From the NCBI RefSeq assembly GCF_963169125.1, contig NC_084793.1:98041071-98105070 (forward strand): a stretch of 64,000 nucleotides of DNA. The letters run 5' to 3'. The notes under the pieces were generated by a model that was given only the letters and a program-made list of their open reading frames with translations, made no database searches and was not told where the DNA came from. A program made the translations under genes and the position numbers. Origin of the DNA: Humulus lupulus (taxonomy: Eukaryota; Streptophyta; Magnoliopsida; Rosales; Cannabaceae). Shown in pieces: positions 11,910-24,039 of this stretch. The stretch's first letter is position 1, and each line of letters starts with the position of its first letter.

Positions 11910-12428
11910 AGGGTTTGATACCCAATATGGGTAGTAGGCGTCCCCTTATAAAACTGTTTTCCTTGAGATGATCGACCTCCTCCTTCAGGGCTTGAGATCA
12001 GTCTTTGTCAAGCAGTATCCTTTTTTGTTGCACCGGTGGGTAGTTTTTGTCCACATTGAGGGCATGGCTTATTACGGACGGAGAAATTCCAACCATGTCC
12101 TTATGTGACCAGGCAAAGACGTCCTAGTTCTTCTTCAAAAATTCTACCAACCGTTCCTTAATTTCCACCTTCAGCTCATTCCCGACTTTAATTACTCTAG
12201 TCGGGTCCTCCTCATCAAGTAGGACTTTGTCAAGATCTTTGATTGGTCCTACTCCCATGAAGTCATCCCCAAAGCGAGGATCAATGTCGTTTCCCTCGCT
12301 TCGGGAAACTTGCTATAATAAAAAATCTTCGTTAAAAGGAGCCCCCAAATCCAGTAGAGTGTTTCTTTCAACGTCAACTTCCATGTTGACAACCTCATCG
12401 GTTCTTTCATTCCCTTCACAACAGGTTA

Positions 12429-12815
12429 CTACAATGTTGCGCATGGTCCTTTTTTTGCCTTGAACACTAACACATTATAGCATTCTTGTGCCTCCCTTTG
12501 GTTACCCTGTACACATCCTTGCCCTACGCTTGTGGGGAATTTCAAAGATAGATGCCAGATAGACACTGCTGCATGTATTGCCTTCAGAAGGGGTCTCTCA
12601 AGCACTACATTGTAAGCTGATGAACAATCTACCACCAGGAACTCTGTCATCACAGTCTCGTTCCTAGGGGAACAAGGTGTTAAGCATTCTCCCATGAACC
12701 CATATATCACTTGGGAACAAGGTGTCAGGTCCTTGATCGTGAGCTTCTCCTCCTCGAGGGATGATTGGTAGATGATATCTACTGAGCTTCCCGTATCCAC
12801 CAAGCATCTCTTCAC
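12429..12815 (-). pseudogene. Aspartic protease of element B
   Basis: Retropepsin-like protease with an intact CLVDTGSSVDIIY active-site loop near the start, followed by the PCSQVIYGFMGE block and VVDCSSAYNVVLERPLLK. Its N-terminal strand lies in the adjacent piece (12816-13067), which ends LVLTIQIANV just before a stop at the join. The spacing to RT at 11909 is filled by linker text with stops. Confidence 0.8.
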
Positions 12816-14168
12816 TCAGACATTGGCGATTTGAATGGTAAGGACCAGAGGGTCATTGTGGGGGTATATCACGTGTCTGGTGTCATCCTCTGTAGTGAGA
12901 GTTTCACTTTCATACTTCAGATTTTTTGGAGACTGCTCCTCGACTGCCATGCAATGGGAAGACTCCCCTACCTCATGTCTTAGGGTCCTTGCATATCGCT
13001 CACGAGCATTGTTACTATTGCCTGCTATGTGGGGCCCCCCACATATGGTATCCAATGTGAAGTCCACGACCGCTGGCTCCAGTGGTGGACTCCTTTGCCT
13101 TCAGAACTCTGGATTCCAGCTTAGGGTTTCGGTCTTGACTTGGTACGTCGAGAGTTTTCCTAATTAGAGGAGAAACTTGATCTCATCCTTCAATTTTTTG
13201 CTCTCATTTATGTTGTGTCCATAGTCATTATGGAAAGGACAATACCTATTCTTGTCCCTATTTCCTTCTAAGCGTAAGGGTGGTGGCTTTTGGTACGGTA
13301 CCTCCTGGTATGTTGCCAAGTAAATCTCGACCCTTGACATAGTCAGGACAATATAATTGGTGAACCTGGGCTGGTAGGGTTGATGCTTAGGTTGTTTGTC
13401 GGTTGACTTAGCCTTCTTTTATCCACCGTGCTCGGCCCCTTAGGTACTCCTCTTTTTACCATTGCCCCCATTGTTTCCATGAGGGTTCACGCTGTTCTTG
13501 CCTACCTTGATAGTGTTCGAATGGTTTATGCCTTTTTCTTCCTTCATGATAGCATCATCTAGCTTCATGTATTTTTCTGCCTCGTCTAGGAACTTCTGCA
13601 AGGTGTTGCTAGGGTTCCTGTGTATGTTATCCCATAAGGGACTACGATAAATTATTCCTGCCGAGATGGCAATGAACTTCCCTTCATCTCCTATTGTGGA
13701 TGCTCGGTTTGCCTCCCTCATGAATCTTTGGATGTAGTCCTTCAGGGATTCATCCTTCCTTTGCTTGATGTCAACTAGCTGATTGACATAAACTGGTTGA
13801 ATCCGTTCGACACTGAAAACCTTGCAAAATTCCTTCCTGAACTGCTCCCAGGAAGTGATGGATCTAGGTTTGAATTTCCAATACCATTCCTGAGCTGAGC
13901 CAGAGAGAGTGGTAGGGAATACCCTACACCTATAATCATGCTCTACACCGAGTAACTCCATCTGATCCTCAAACTTTCCAATGTGTCGTACTAGGTCCTC
14001 CTTCCCGGTGTATGTTGTAAGTTTCAGGGTCTTGTATTTCAGTGGTGGTTGAGCAGCTTGGATCTTGGTACTGAAGGGACTCCCACTTCTATGAGCTAGC
14101 TCGATATCGAAAGGTTTCTTTGTCAGGCTTTGAACAACCATGGTGAGTGCATATATTTGAGCCTGCAC
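12816..14168 (-). pseudogene. Gag of element B
   Basis: The frame 13440-14168 is the capsid part: YTGKEDLVRHIGKFEDQMEL, FPTTLSGSAQEWYWKF, WEQFRKEFCKVFS, then QRKDESLKDYIQRFMREAN. The C-terminal part follows leftward with stops. It includes a Tat-type knuckle (YCPFHNDYGHNINESKKLK near 13160-13250, last cysteine replaced by serine) and the DTICGGPHIAG motif at 12816-13067 that links Gag to protease. The order and motifs are characteristic of Tat-lineage Gag. Confidence 0.8.
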
Positions 14169-14902
14169 TGCTATTGGGATCGCTGCTCTAGGTGGGGTAG
14201 ACGTCCCTAGTACCCCCCTTCTGAGTGCTGGTCCTCCAGTTGATGACCTCCCTTAGATCTTGAGGTTGTCCATCTTTTCTAAGCCTATCGAACATGGTAT
14301 TGGTGTTGTATATCAGTTCTTTTCCCTTGCGAGACTGATAGTGTAAGGGTGGTAGGTTCACCTTACCTTTGCCGGTTCGATCCTCCCTTGAGCCTCTCCT
14401 CCTACATGACTTTGAGAAAACATTTCCATTCTTATCACGCCTCTCAGATGCCTGACCTTCTTCTCCTGTGTTGTTTCATCTATCCCCCTGGGAGGGGGCC
14501 TTCAGGTTGGTAACACTCTTACTCCGAGATGAAGTGTTATTCTTCTTAGTCATGGAGGAGGTAGTCTAAGACTGCGCCTCTTCATCACATCTTTGGGAAA
14601 GTGGCTCTGAGAGCGTCCTTGGGGTTTGACTCCTCCTCTGGGACTCCTTGTTACTTCTGTCTCACATCCCTTCTGCTTTGGCGTGAACCTCCCTCACCGC
14701 CTGAGCAGTAGCTTCAGCGTTAGCTCGAGCTAACTGGGTAGCCACCTGCAACCTCCACCTGAGGTTCGTTAATGGCATCGATGGGTACCTGAGTGGTGGA
14801 ATCCTTGGGAGCCATCTTCTTTGCCTAACTGGGTTTTGGAGGCATCGTAAAACTAATGAAAGTGTGTTTCTTGATTTCGTACTCTCAATGAAAGCACCAA
14901 AA
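14169..14902 (-). other. Gag N-terminus remnant, leader and PBS of element B
   Basis: The region is low in clear coding, with stops in all frames. Charged text near 14300-14800 (arginine/serine rich on the minus strand) is probably decayed gag N-terminus. The PBS candidate is at 14881-14902: the minus strand reads TTTTGGTGCTTTCATTGAG directly after the LTR. It is not the initiator-Met type, and I cannot name the tRNA. Confidence 0.55.
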
Positions 14903-15863
14903 TGTTAACCTATGAAATTGGCCAATGGCCGCATGTACAGTATATGACACCTTTTGAACGAAATGAATATAATATACACGACCGAGTATGAATATCTCAA
15001 ATAAACACATAAAATTTTTATAGTGATTCAGCCTGTTCTGATGAACAGTAATAACCTAATCCACTTAGATTTTGGTATTGAATCACTCGATAGACAATTA
15101 CACGGATGAACTGAAGTATTCACTAGTCATCAATTTTCCCAGAGTTTCTCCCCAAAAAATATTTGTCAGATCCCCCACAATGAAGCCCTGGGTCCTTTAT
15201 TTATAGTACCTAGGGGCTGTTACATGATCAGTAATAGTGGGACTGTGGTTTGGTACATGATTATTGGGTAGTGGAGATACGTGTCCACCTCGCCATGATT
15301 ATGAGATCGTGGGTCTTCTCGTTGTTTCTCAGGATCGTGGTAGAAAATGCATGATTGAAACCTTTGGGAAATGCTAAGCCTCTTTTGTTCCATGAGACTT
15401 AGGTGCTAGGCCCGATGACCCTTCAGAGCTTGGGTGCTAGGCCTGATGACCCTCTGGGTGCTAGGCCTGTTGATCCTCTTGGTGCTAGGCTTGTTGATCT
15501 TCTAGGTGCTAGGCCTGTTGATCTTAACTTGAACAAGTGTGAACTTTATCCAGTGAAGTGTATTTGGGAGCTTAGGTCAACCACCCTATGAAAAATAGGG
15601 AGGGTCGACCACCAATATGGGTCTTGAGCATGTCAGGCCGACCACTCCCAGGGCTTGGGGTACGACCGACCATCCCTAGGGGCTAGGACCATGGCGACCA
15701 CCCCTCGGGGGTTTAGGCCTGGTCGACTTCCCTATAGGTCTTGGACCTATCTTCTTGTGCTCATTGATATTTTTTCAATACTTTGTCATTTTTTTTCTGA
15801 CTTGTGATGCCAAGTGCTGCTTTCTCATTCGCCACGTCATCTCTTGATTTTTGAGGGATAACA
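14903..15863 (-). repeat. 5' LTR of element B (961 bases)
   Basis: Bounded by TGTTAACC on the left and GGATAACA on the right, which are inverted. The left edge touches the PBS. The right edge touches unrelated sequence (CTTAG, then the Myb/SANT-like pseudogene). It contains the segment AATTTTTATAGTGATTCAG, which recurs almost unchanged in the solo LTR at 59747-60928, and a 24-base tandem repeat at 15401-15527. Confidence 0.8.
15401..15527. repeat. 24-base tandem repeat in LTR B
   Basis: Units start at 15432, 15456, 15480 and 15504 with the core GGTGCTAGGCCTGTTGAT; a related unit lies at 15401. The open frame across it (15403-15591) is only a reading of the repeat. Confidence 0.8.
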
Positions 15864-15887
15864 CTTAGAAATCAAACTCTTGTTCTT

Positions 15888-16834
15888 TCAACTATTCAAT
15901 TGATATTTAGGCTCCTTCAAAGCAACAAAAAATTCCTTATTTGCTTTCTTTGTGAACAAAGAAGTACCAACTTTGAAAAGAAGGCTCATTGGTTCACAAC
16001 CTCGAAGTGTAACTAACTTATCGGTCACTTCTTGAAAACACTACATCCAGGTTGATCGGTACGTATGTATGAACTCCTATTTTTGATCGCCTCACAAATC
16101 TCATCAACTTGTTTGGACAAATTTGATGTTGTAGAATTATTCTTTTTTTCCTTCTTCAATTGCTTCCTATTTGGACCAAGTAATTTAGTCTCTTTTCTGA
16201 TTGGATCGCCCACTCCCTCATGATCAATTTCCTCCAAATTCTCATTAATATCTATATCATTATGATCCTCGGTGTATAAAGGAGGTAGTGAACCAGAGGT
16301 TGGTGCCCAAGCTCTAGTTCCTGTAGCAGTAACATCTCTAAACAACTCATCCAGCTTGAAAGAATGTTCTAAACCTCTCACTCGAAATTTTGCAGCATCT
16401 GGATATTTCTGTTGATGATTTATTAATTAGGAAACAAAATAATAATATTATTAATTATACAAAAATCATAATTATAAGAGCTTTGTACAAAAACCTACTT
16501 GTAACTTTGCCTCCCACCATTCATCTAGAGCATAAACTATTTTCCTCTGTATGTCCCAACCAAGTCCAGTCTCTCCTCTAAGTATTGAATCTCATAGTTG
16601 CCACTCCTTTTTAACATTATCCCAATGATTTTTCATTTGCTTTTGATCATAATTTCTTTTTGTTGCAAGATTACATTTTCCAATAAAAAATTTCCAACCT
16701 AATTTTCTCAAATGTGATCCATTTATATTACGTGCTCTCACTTGTTCTACAACTAAATCAATTCATTTCTCATGTGTTGGTGGATCCCAAATTGCTTTTA
16801 ATTTTTCTTGTGTTACCTCACTCTCACTCACCAT
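15888..16834 (-). pseudogene. Myb/SANT-like domain protein pseudogene (PIF/Harbinger ORF1-type), two exons
   Basis: This is the only non-retroelement gene-like text in the window. Exon 1, about 16497-16834, starts MVSESEVTQEKLKAIWDPP and carries the Myb/SANT-like core (NGSHLRKLGWKF, WDNVKKEWQL, GETGLGWD, ALDEWWEAKLQ). An intron of about 100 bases (donor CAA|GTAGGT, acceptor CATCAACAG) leads to exon 2 with KYPDAAKFRVRGLEHSFKL, RDVTATGTRAWAP and an acidic then lysine-rich linker. After a one-base frameshift near 16028 the typical C-terminus follows (MSLLFKVGTSLFTKKA, FFVALKEPKYQL), ending at 15888. Two TGA stops lie in exon 1: after THEK and after EWQL, the latter where tryptophan is usual. Such proteins are DNA-binding partners of Harbinger transposases or domesticated relatives (LIMYB type). 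No DDE transposase is visible in the window. Confidence 0.75.
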
Positions 16835-17133
16835 TCTATTTTTTTTAAAAGTTTCATATAAGAAATGCAAACTAACATAAAATTAGGAGCAATAATTATT
16901 AATAATGTGAAATTTCACTAAAAAAATCGAGTACAATAAATTGTCATCTAAAACATATTAAATGAGAAGTATAATAATGGATAGACAATAAAATCAAAAG
17001 ACATATGCTAGTTTTAATGACATATATAGAAATCGATTCACATACACTTGATTAATTTTTTTTTATATATATATATGTGTGTGTGTGTGAAAGGTCTCTC
17101 CTCCATGAAAGAGGAGGAAGACAACAAAGATTA
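16835..17133. other. AT-rich flank upstream of the Myb/SANT-like pseudogene
   Basis: No coding potential is visible. It contains a short AT then GT microsatellite around 17062-17090 and ends at the target site of element C (GATTA, 17129-17133). The flank resumes at 26095. Confidence 0.6.
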
Positions 17134-19164
17134 TGTAATGACCCAACTATTTCTAAGACCTTGGACCATTAAAACTACTAGACATAGCTACTATTTCCAT
17201 ACAAACATAAGAAAAAACATGCCTTTATTGAAAACCCAAAATATAAGAAATAACATTTCTTTATTAAAAATGTAAAATAAAATGTGATATGGTATGGGAT
17301 CCCATTGTTTACAAAACATAAAACATAGCTTCAAAAAACAAGTTCAAAAAAAGTTGAATGCGGAATTACAAAAGAGACATATGTTAAAAGACTAAAATAA
17401 ACGTCATCCTCAATCGAGACACAGCCAACCCATTCCATTCATCCTCAACACACATGCCATGCTACCAATAATCCTTCCACCTCCATAATCATTTTCTTGC
17501 ATCATACTAAAATAAAGGAATGAGCCTAATGCCCAACAAGAAAAATCTACTAAAAACAAAACATACATCGTAAACATAAGCATAAGACTACATCAAATAC
17601 TATAAAAGAACATAAGACTATATAAAACGTATATCATATATCATAAGCATACACTATAAAACATATGTCTACAAAAACATCTATTACAATGGTCATCATA
17701 CATCTTGGGGCTTGCTAGCTAGGCAATCATATGCCCATAATTCTACAGAGCTAGTTATCTAAACAAGTCATATAAATTTATGGGGCTTGTTATCTAAACA
17801 AATCATATGCCCAAGGAATATACTATTGGGACTTGTTATCTAAACGAATTATATGCTTGTTATCTAAACAAAACATATACCCAAGAACTAAAACATATCA
17901 TACATATACATATCATAGCATAAACATATAAAATAACATAACATATAAGCACATAAAATCTATCCTATTTTCCTTACCAACACCGGGATATGAGAACAAT
18001 GATGGGATTTGGAACACTCCTAAAACCAACAATACAAATGGTGAGTATTTCTAAAGAATAAAGAATGAATGTGGAAACTAAACCATCAAGAAGATACTTA
18101 CCAAGAAAGAACTTAAGTTTCAAGAATCTAATCAAGAACCAATAACGAAAGTTAGGATCTGAATAAAAGGAACTAAAGAAAACTAAAGAGTTTTAAAGAA
18201 TTGGACTTAAAGAATAGGAGTACCTTAGTTGACCTTATGGATTGCTCTAACTCCAATACCGAAATACACTAAACCTCACTTCCCAAGTATTTTATAAAGC
18301 TTAAGAATGGCAAAGCTTTTTCCCAACCCAAGTGTTTATCACTTTATGGTAGTACTAGCACCTTGGAGTCTGATCACAGCTGAAGAGTGAGGAGAAGGAC
18401 TGGGTTCTAAGTCATATTTATAGAGTTCTAGGAATAAAAATATTCTTTTTGGCTTTGAATAAAAATAATGAATTTAATTGAAAATATTTGAATATTCCTC
18501 AGTCAAAGACCTATGACTCGGTCAAATCATTCAGAGGTAGGTCTAAGGAGTCAAAAATTGTTTTAAAAATAAAAAATAAAAAAAATTGAATCCTAACTTC
18601 TAACTTCCTAAATTTCGTAACTCTAAACTCACTTGTAGTAAAATCAACAGAACTCAAGCTGTATAACTTCGATTTAGACTATCTTTATACCGTGAGAAAG
18701 GTAATTCAATTATCTACAACTTTCTAGAAATACTATTTTTCTAAATTCATAATATAACTGGGTCAAAAATATGTCGGGAGTTACAATACCCTAAAGTTAC
18801 GGGAAAATCTATTTAATTATCTAAATAACAACCTAATCCACAAATTTCTTAACAAACCATAAAATAACAAACTCTAATTCCCTAATAATCATGCTTATGA
18901 CACGTGTCATATTCTTATTGGCTCTATCTAAACCTTAGGTTATAATAAATAATACACCTAGGACTAGCACTATTAATCAAAACTTATGTTATAATTAATA
19001 ATCTTAAACTATAAGTTAAACTTATAAAATTCATAACTATTGCTATGAGTTTCCAACTAAGTCCCGACTTGAACCAAAATCCATGGAATCTAACATACTA
19101 CAAACTAATACTAATTACTACTACTACTATCTAGCTAGTTAAGTAAATATTCTGGGACTCTACA
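17134..19164 (-). repeat. 3' LTR of element C
   Basis: Starts TGTAATGACCC and ends GGGACTCTACA; 2,031 bases. It aligns from end to end with 24040-26089. It contains short repeats of the form TTGTTATCTAAACAA at 17750-17880 and an ACT-rich stretch near its right end. Confidence 0.95.
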
Positions 19165-20905
19165 ATTCTCCCCCACCAAAAAGAACTTCATCCTCGAAAT
19201 TTACTTATTAGACAATTCCAGCTGCCGGGTTAACATGTCTTCCTCCAACTCCCACGTTGCCTCCCGTTCAGAACTATTACTCCATAGGACCTTGACTATC
19301 AGAAAAATCTTAGACCGTAATTCTTTCATCATTCTATCTAGGATGCTAGTCGGTCATTCCTTGTAACTCAAGTCTTTCTGGAGTGCTATCATATCATATT
19401 TGAGGACGTGAGATGGGTCTGACACATATCTACGCAGCATCGAGATGTGAAACACATTGTGACTATCTGCTAGAGCTGGCGATAGGGCTAATCTATATGC
19501 AACTACTCCCACTTTGTCCAATATCTCAAAAGGACCTATAAACCTGGGACTAAGCTTGCCTTTCTTCCCGAACCGCTTCACACCTTTCATAGGAGATATC
19601 CTTAAGAAGACTTGATCTCTGACTTTGAATTCCACATCACGCCGCTTGGCATCCGCATAACTTTTCTAACGTCTTAGAGCATTGAGAATACACTTTCTAA
19701 TCAGCGCTACTACATCCTAAGCTCCTCTAACAGCTTCAGGTCCAAGTAGTTGCCTTTCTCCTACCTCATCCTAATGCAACGACGATCGACCCATCTTCCA
19801 TAAAGTAGCTTGTAGGGTGCCATCCCAATTGTTGACTGGTAGCTATTGTTGTAGGAGAATTCGATCAACGACAAATACTTACTCCGATATCTCGATGTAA
19901 ACACTGATCCTCTATCGAATACTATTGTATTAGAGATTCTATGCAGTCGTACTATTTCTTGGACTTAAATGTCTGTGTATTGATCTGTTATGTACGAAGT
20001 CTTAACAGACAGGAAATGAACTGACTTGGTTAATCTATCTATTACTATCCAAGCCGAATCATGCTGCTTACTTGTTTGTGGCAAACCCATCACGAAATCT
20101 ATGGCTATATTATCCCATTTCCATTATGGAATGCTAAGTGGTTGCAATAAGCCTACAGGCCGCTGATGTTTTGCTTTCACTTGCTAGCATACCAAGCATT
20201 TAGACACATACTCTGCTATACCTTTCTTCATTCTTGGGCACCAATATAACACTTTAAGGTCGTGAGTCATCTTGGTCGACCCTGGGTGAACTAAGTATGG
20301 GGTATTGTGCACTTCTTCTAAAGTCTTCATCTTGATCCCTTGATCATTTGGCACGCATACCTGATCCTTGTATCTTAATAACCCCTAACTAGATATTGGG
20401 AAATCTGTGGCCTTCCTTTCTCTAACTGCATCCATATGTGCTACTAATGTGTCATCATGTCCTTGCCCAATCCATATATCTTCTAACAAGCTTGACTGGA
20501 TGGACAAGTTAGTCAGGTTACCAATGACTACTTCTATTCCAGTATTGATCAGCTCCTGCTGTAGCGGTTTTTCTATTCCAGCTAATGATGCTAGACTTCC
20601 GTAATTCTTCCTACTTAGCGCATCAGCAACTACGTTTGCCTTGAGGCGTAGGCTATCACCTTATCATTCTACATCAGCACACAACCCAATCCTTGCTTCG
20701 ATGCATCGGAAGACTACAAACTTATCATTGGGTGTCGGTACATAAAGTGCTGGTGTTGAGCATATCCTTAAGCAACTGGAAACTCTCTTCACACTTATTA
20801 GTCTAGTTGAACCTTTGTTGTTTCCAGGTTAGGTTGGTAAACAGAGTGGCTATCTTAGAAAAGCGTTCTACGAACCTCCAATAATAACCTGCTAGTCCCA
20901 AAAAA
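19165..20905 (-). pseudogene. Integrase and RNase H remnants of element C
   Basis: The only clean open part is 19354-19635, the integrase tail (FKVRDQVFLRISPMKG-like start, GKKGKLSPRFIGPFEIL, HNVFHISMLRRYVSDPSH). To its right the zinc-binding and catalytic regions can be followed as short similar blocks in changing frames (for example the region complementary to the MDFV-type motif near 20085-20100), broken by many stops. RNase H text is present but scattered at 20400-20900. The absence of any long frame over 1.2 kb shows heavy decay. Confidence 0.7.
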
Positions 20906-21560
20906 CTTCTTACCTTAGATGCGTTCTTTGGTCTTGGCCAATGTTTACAGCCTCTACCTTAGATGGGTCTACTGCAACTCCTTCCTTGGATACTATGTGC
21001 CCGAGGAACGTTACTTGTGAAAGCCAAATTTCACAATTTTTGAACTTGGCGTAAAGTTGATGCTCCTTTAGTCGTAACAAGATCAACCTTAAATGTTCCT
21101 CATGTTCGACCTCATCCTTTGAGTACACCAAGATATCGTCGATGAACACTACAACAAATTTGTCCAAATAATCCATAAAGGCCCTATTCACTAAATCCAT
21201 AAACGCGGCTGGAGCGTTGGTAAGACCAAAAGACATAACTAGAAACTCGTAATGTCTATAACGAGTTCTAAAAGTAGTCTTGGGATTATCCTCTTCCAAT
21301 AATTTGAGCTGTGATACCCGGTCCGTAGATCAATCTTTGAAAACACGGTTGCCCCTCGGAGTTGATCAAACAAGTCGTCAAGTCGGGGTAGCGGGTACTT
21401 ATTGTTAATTGTCACCTTATTCAGCTCGCGATAATTTATACACATATGCATACTTCCGTCCTTCTTCTTTACAAATAGAACCGATGCTCCTCATAACGAA
21501 TGGCTCGGTGCCCAGTACTAGTTCAATTGTGTAGTCTATCTCCCGTGTTGGCGGCAATCC
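20906..21560 (-). pseudogene. Reverse transcriptase of element C (frameshifted)
   Basis: Two overlapping pieces: 21239-21451 with [35 protein letters not shown] and RTGYH, and 20910-21299 with [29 protein letters not shown] and the intact active-site box [12 protein letters not shown]. The frame changes just after RTGYH and again near 20935, after DPSKVEAV. The catalytic residues are all present, so loss of function is by frameshift. Confidence 0.85.
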
Positions 21561-22090
21561 TGCTAGTTGCCAGGAAATACCTCTGGGAATTCCTTTACAA
21601 TATGGAAGTCTCCAACTTTTAGTGGCGTTTCCTTTACCACATCCGTAACGTTGGCTAAGAATGTGTGACATCCTTTTTCTATCATCCTCTGAGCTTTGAG
21701 AGATGAAATAAGCGGTGTATGTAGTCCTAAAACTTTTCCCATATAGCATCGTTTCTGACCGTCAGGAGTCTCGAACATCACTTGCTTACGTCTGCTATCG
21801 ATGGTTGCGCCATGCCTTGCTAGCCCGTCCATGCCTAATATCATGTCAAAGTCTTTGATTTTCAGCTCTATCAGGTCTCCTTCTAGTTCTATGTTCTCGA
21901 TTTTGATTGGTACGCCTTGTACTATCCGTAATGATAAGACTATTTTACCCGAAGGTAACTTTGTCACAAACCTAGTTCTACAAGGTTTGCCTAATTTCTC
22001 TATCATTCCTAACGAGATATACGAGTATATTGCTCCCGAATCAAATAATACAGAACATACATTATTGAGGATAGAAATCTAACCTGTAAC
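21561..22090 (-). pseudogene. Aspartic protease of element C
   Basis: The open part 21563-22006 is the C-terminal two thirds (LSLRIVQGVPIKIENIELEG, DFDMILGMDGLARHGATID). The active-site loop lies just upstream in the same sense, around 22010-22050, and reads VLFDSGAIYSYIS, so the D-S-G triad is preserved. It ends in EFPEVFPGN, the usual start of the linker to RT. Confidence 0.8.
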
Positions 22091-23359
22091 CAATTTATTG
22101 CTAGCATTAGCTTCTCCTTGGGTTAAAGCAAATACCCTGGCAGGAACCATTGTATTGTCCATTTTCTCCTCTTGCTTGAGCTGGGGACACTTCCTCCTTC
22201 GATGACCTTCTGAACCACAGTTGAAGCATCCCTTGATGTTTGCATCACATTCCCCAAGATGTTTCTTTTGGCACTTAGAGCATTGCGGGTATTCTACATA
22301 ACCCGTTATTGCATCCATTGTTTGTCCGTGCTCTTTTATCACCATTGGCCTGCTTATCATCTGAATTCCTTCTCTTCTGAAAATTACTATTACTATTGTT
22401 ATGTTGGCGGCTGTTGTTGTGGTTGTTTCGAACATTCTGAGGTTGACCTTGCTGTTTAGGCTCAGGCTTACTAGCATTCTCCTTACTAACATTCGCCTGA
22501 AGCCTTTCTACTTCTATTGCCGTTTCTAGAACATCGGCACAGGTAGTATTTCCCAGGTTTGCTAGCTTAACTCCTAGCTCAATCTTTGGTCTAAGTCCTC
22601 TAACGAACTTGGTCACCCTCAGAAAGTCAGTTGGAACCATCTCTAGTGCAAACTTGGCTAATCTGTCAAACTGCCGAGCATATTCTACTATCGTCAAGTT
22701 GCCCTGCTTCAAACTAGCGAACTCCTCATCCCTTGTAGCGATGACTGCCGAGTTGTAATACTTCTTGTGGAACAGCTCCACAAATCTTGTCCATGTCATG
22801 GTGGCGACATCATTAGTTTGCTGAACTAAGTCCCACCATATTCTAGCATCCTTCTTAAGCAGAGACGAAACGCAGGATATGCAGTCTGCGTTGCCGAGAT
22901 TCATATGCGCTAGGATCGGCTCTACATTTATGAGCCATTCTTTTGCCTCAAAAGGGTCTATTGTCCCTTCAAAGTTGGAGCGTGTTGCTTACGAAACCGC
23001 TCATAGATTGGATCCATGTGCTGAGCTGGGTATGGCGCATGGTTTGCCATTGGACATCCCCCATAAGGACCTACTTGATGGGGTACTTGAGCCATTTGCT
23101 GAGGCTGTGGTTCTGGCGGAGGCGGACGCTGAGTCTGTTGTCGCTGTTGCTGTAGTAATTCCTCAACTTGTTGTCGTAGTCTTGCAATTTCTGCGGTGAT
23201 GTCCATCGGCGGCGGCGACGTTGGCGCACTTTGATTAGAAGCAGTAGCGGTAGCATGCGCTTCTCTTTTGCAAACTAGAGGGGCTTTATTAGTTTCATGG
23301 GCGGCGTTGGAGGCATTGACATTCGTGTGTGCAGACCTTCTGAGCGACATCTTCAACAA
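22079..23359 (-). pseudogene. Gag of element C
   Basis: Three overlapping frames make up Gag. The N-terminus (22958-23359) starts near MSLRRSAHTNVNASNAAHET and has a glutamine-rich coiled-coil-like segment (ARLRQQVEELLQQQRQQ) and a proline-rich stretch. The capsid (22275-22904) has WWDLVQQTNDVATMTWTRF, FHKKYYNSAVIATRDEEF and FALEMVPTDFLRV. The C-terminus (22079-22492) has an intact zinc knuckle CFNCGSEGHRRRKC, of the pattern C-x2-C-x4-H-x4-C. The frames shift near 22300 and 22930. This is the best preserved Gag in the window. Confidence 0.85.
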
Positions 23360-24039
23360 AGTTCTAATAGTCGAGAAAACATATTAGAACTTACCATAAT
23401 AGGCTCTAAGGCAAAAACTTAATCTAAGCAAACATAACTTGGACCTATTAATTATGACTTCTTATGAAATTTATTATAAGCCTTCTTTTAATTAGGGTGT
23501 GTTTCTATACTTAGAAAAAAATAAGCCATCTTTTTTATTTTCTAAGTCTGTTTCTAATCATCCTATATGACTTAATTCTCAGCTTGAAACTCATCGTTGT
23601 TCCAAAGTTAACCATATTGAGGGAGGGTTAGGATCAGTAAAATCGTTCCCACTACTATGGCCCCCTAACTCTCAATTTAGAACCTGGTTCATTGATTCGT
23701 ATCCACCCTCGCCGAACTTGGTCATTATTTATTAAATTTATTATTTATTATGATTGTAAAAGAAAATCAAACTCATACATGTCATTCAAAAATAACAATG
23801 ATATTTATTTGGAAAAATGTTTTCACTATATACAATCATAAATGCAAAGATAATAAATAAAAAAAAAATAAAGAAAAAAATAAACTAATTTATAAATATT
23901 CTTAACTGAAAACATAAGGGTTAATACACATAATCATAACAACTATAACATAAACACTTACATTGGTGGTTAGATTCGGAGCTTGAGTGCGTGTATCAAG
24001 GAGATCTTCATGTAAATGGACCATTGCTTTGATACCAAT
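23360..24039 (-). other. Leader and PBS of element C
   Basis: Non-coding, AT-rich leader. The last 20 bases before the LTR form the PBS: the minus strand reads TTGGTATCAAAGCAATGG after the LTR end, initiator-Met-like with one change in the usual CAGAG. Confidence 0.75.

Larger units (their letters stand above)
7631..15863 (-). mobile_element. Element B: Ty3/gypsy, Tat-like lineage, 5' part with 5' LTR
   Basis: A second gypsy family on the minus strand. From right to left it has a 961-base LTR, an unusual PBS, leader, gag, protease, RT, RNase H, an additional RNase H-like domain and integrase. The extra RNase H after RT and the CPFH...GH gag motif are typical of the Tat clade. The 3' end is displaced by the element A tandem inserted in the integrase and lies left of the window. 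It contains a solo copia LTR at 8936-10749. Multiple stops and catalytic-site changes show it is dead. Right of the LTR the target base string is CTTAG (15864-15868). Confidence 0.8.

Noticed and set aside
15403..15591. Open frame with a repeated LGARPVD motif, which looks like a short repeat protein
   Set aside because: It is a direct reading of the 24-base tandem repeat inside the LTR of element B; 24 is a multiple of three, so any open frame persists.
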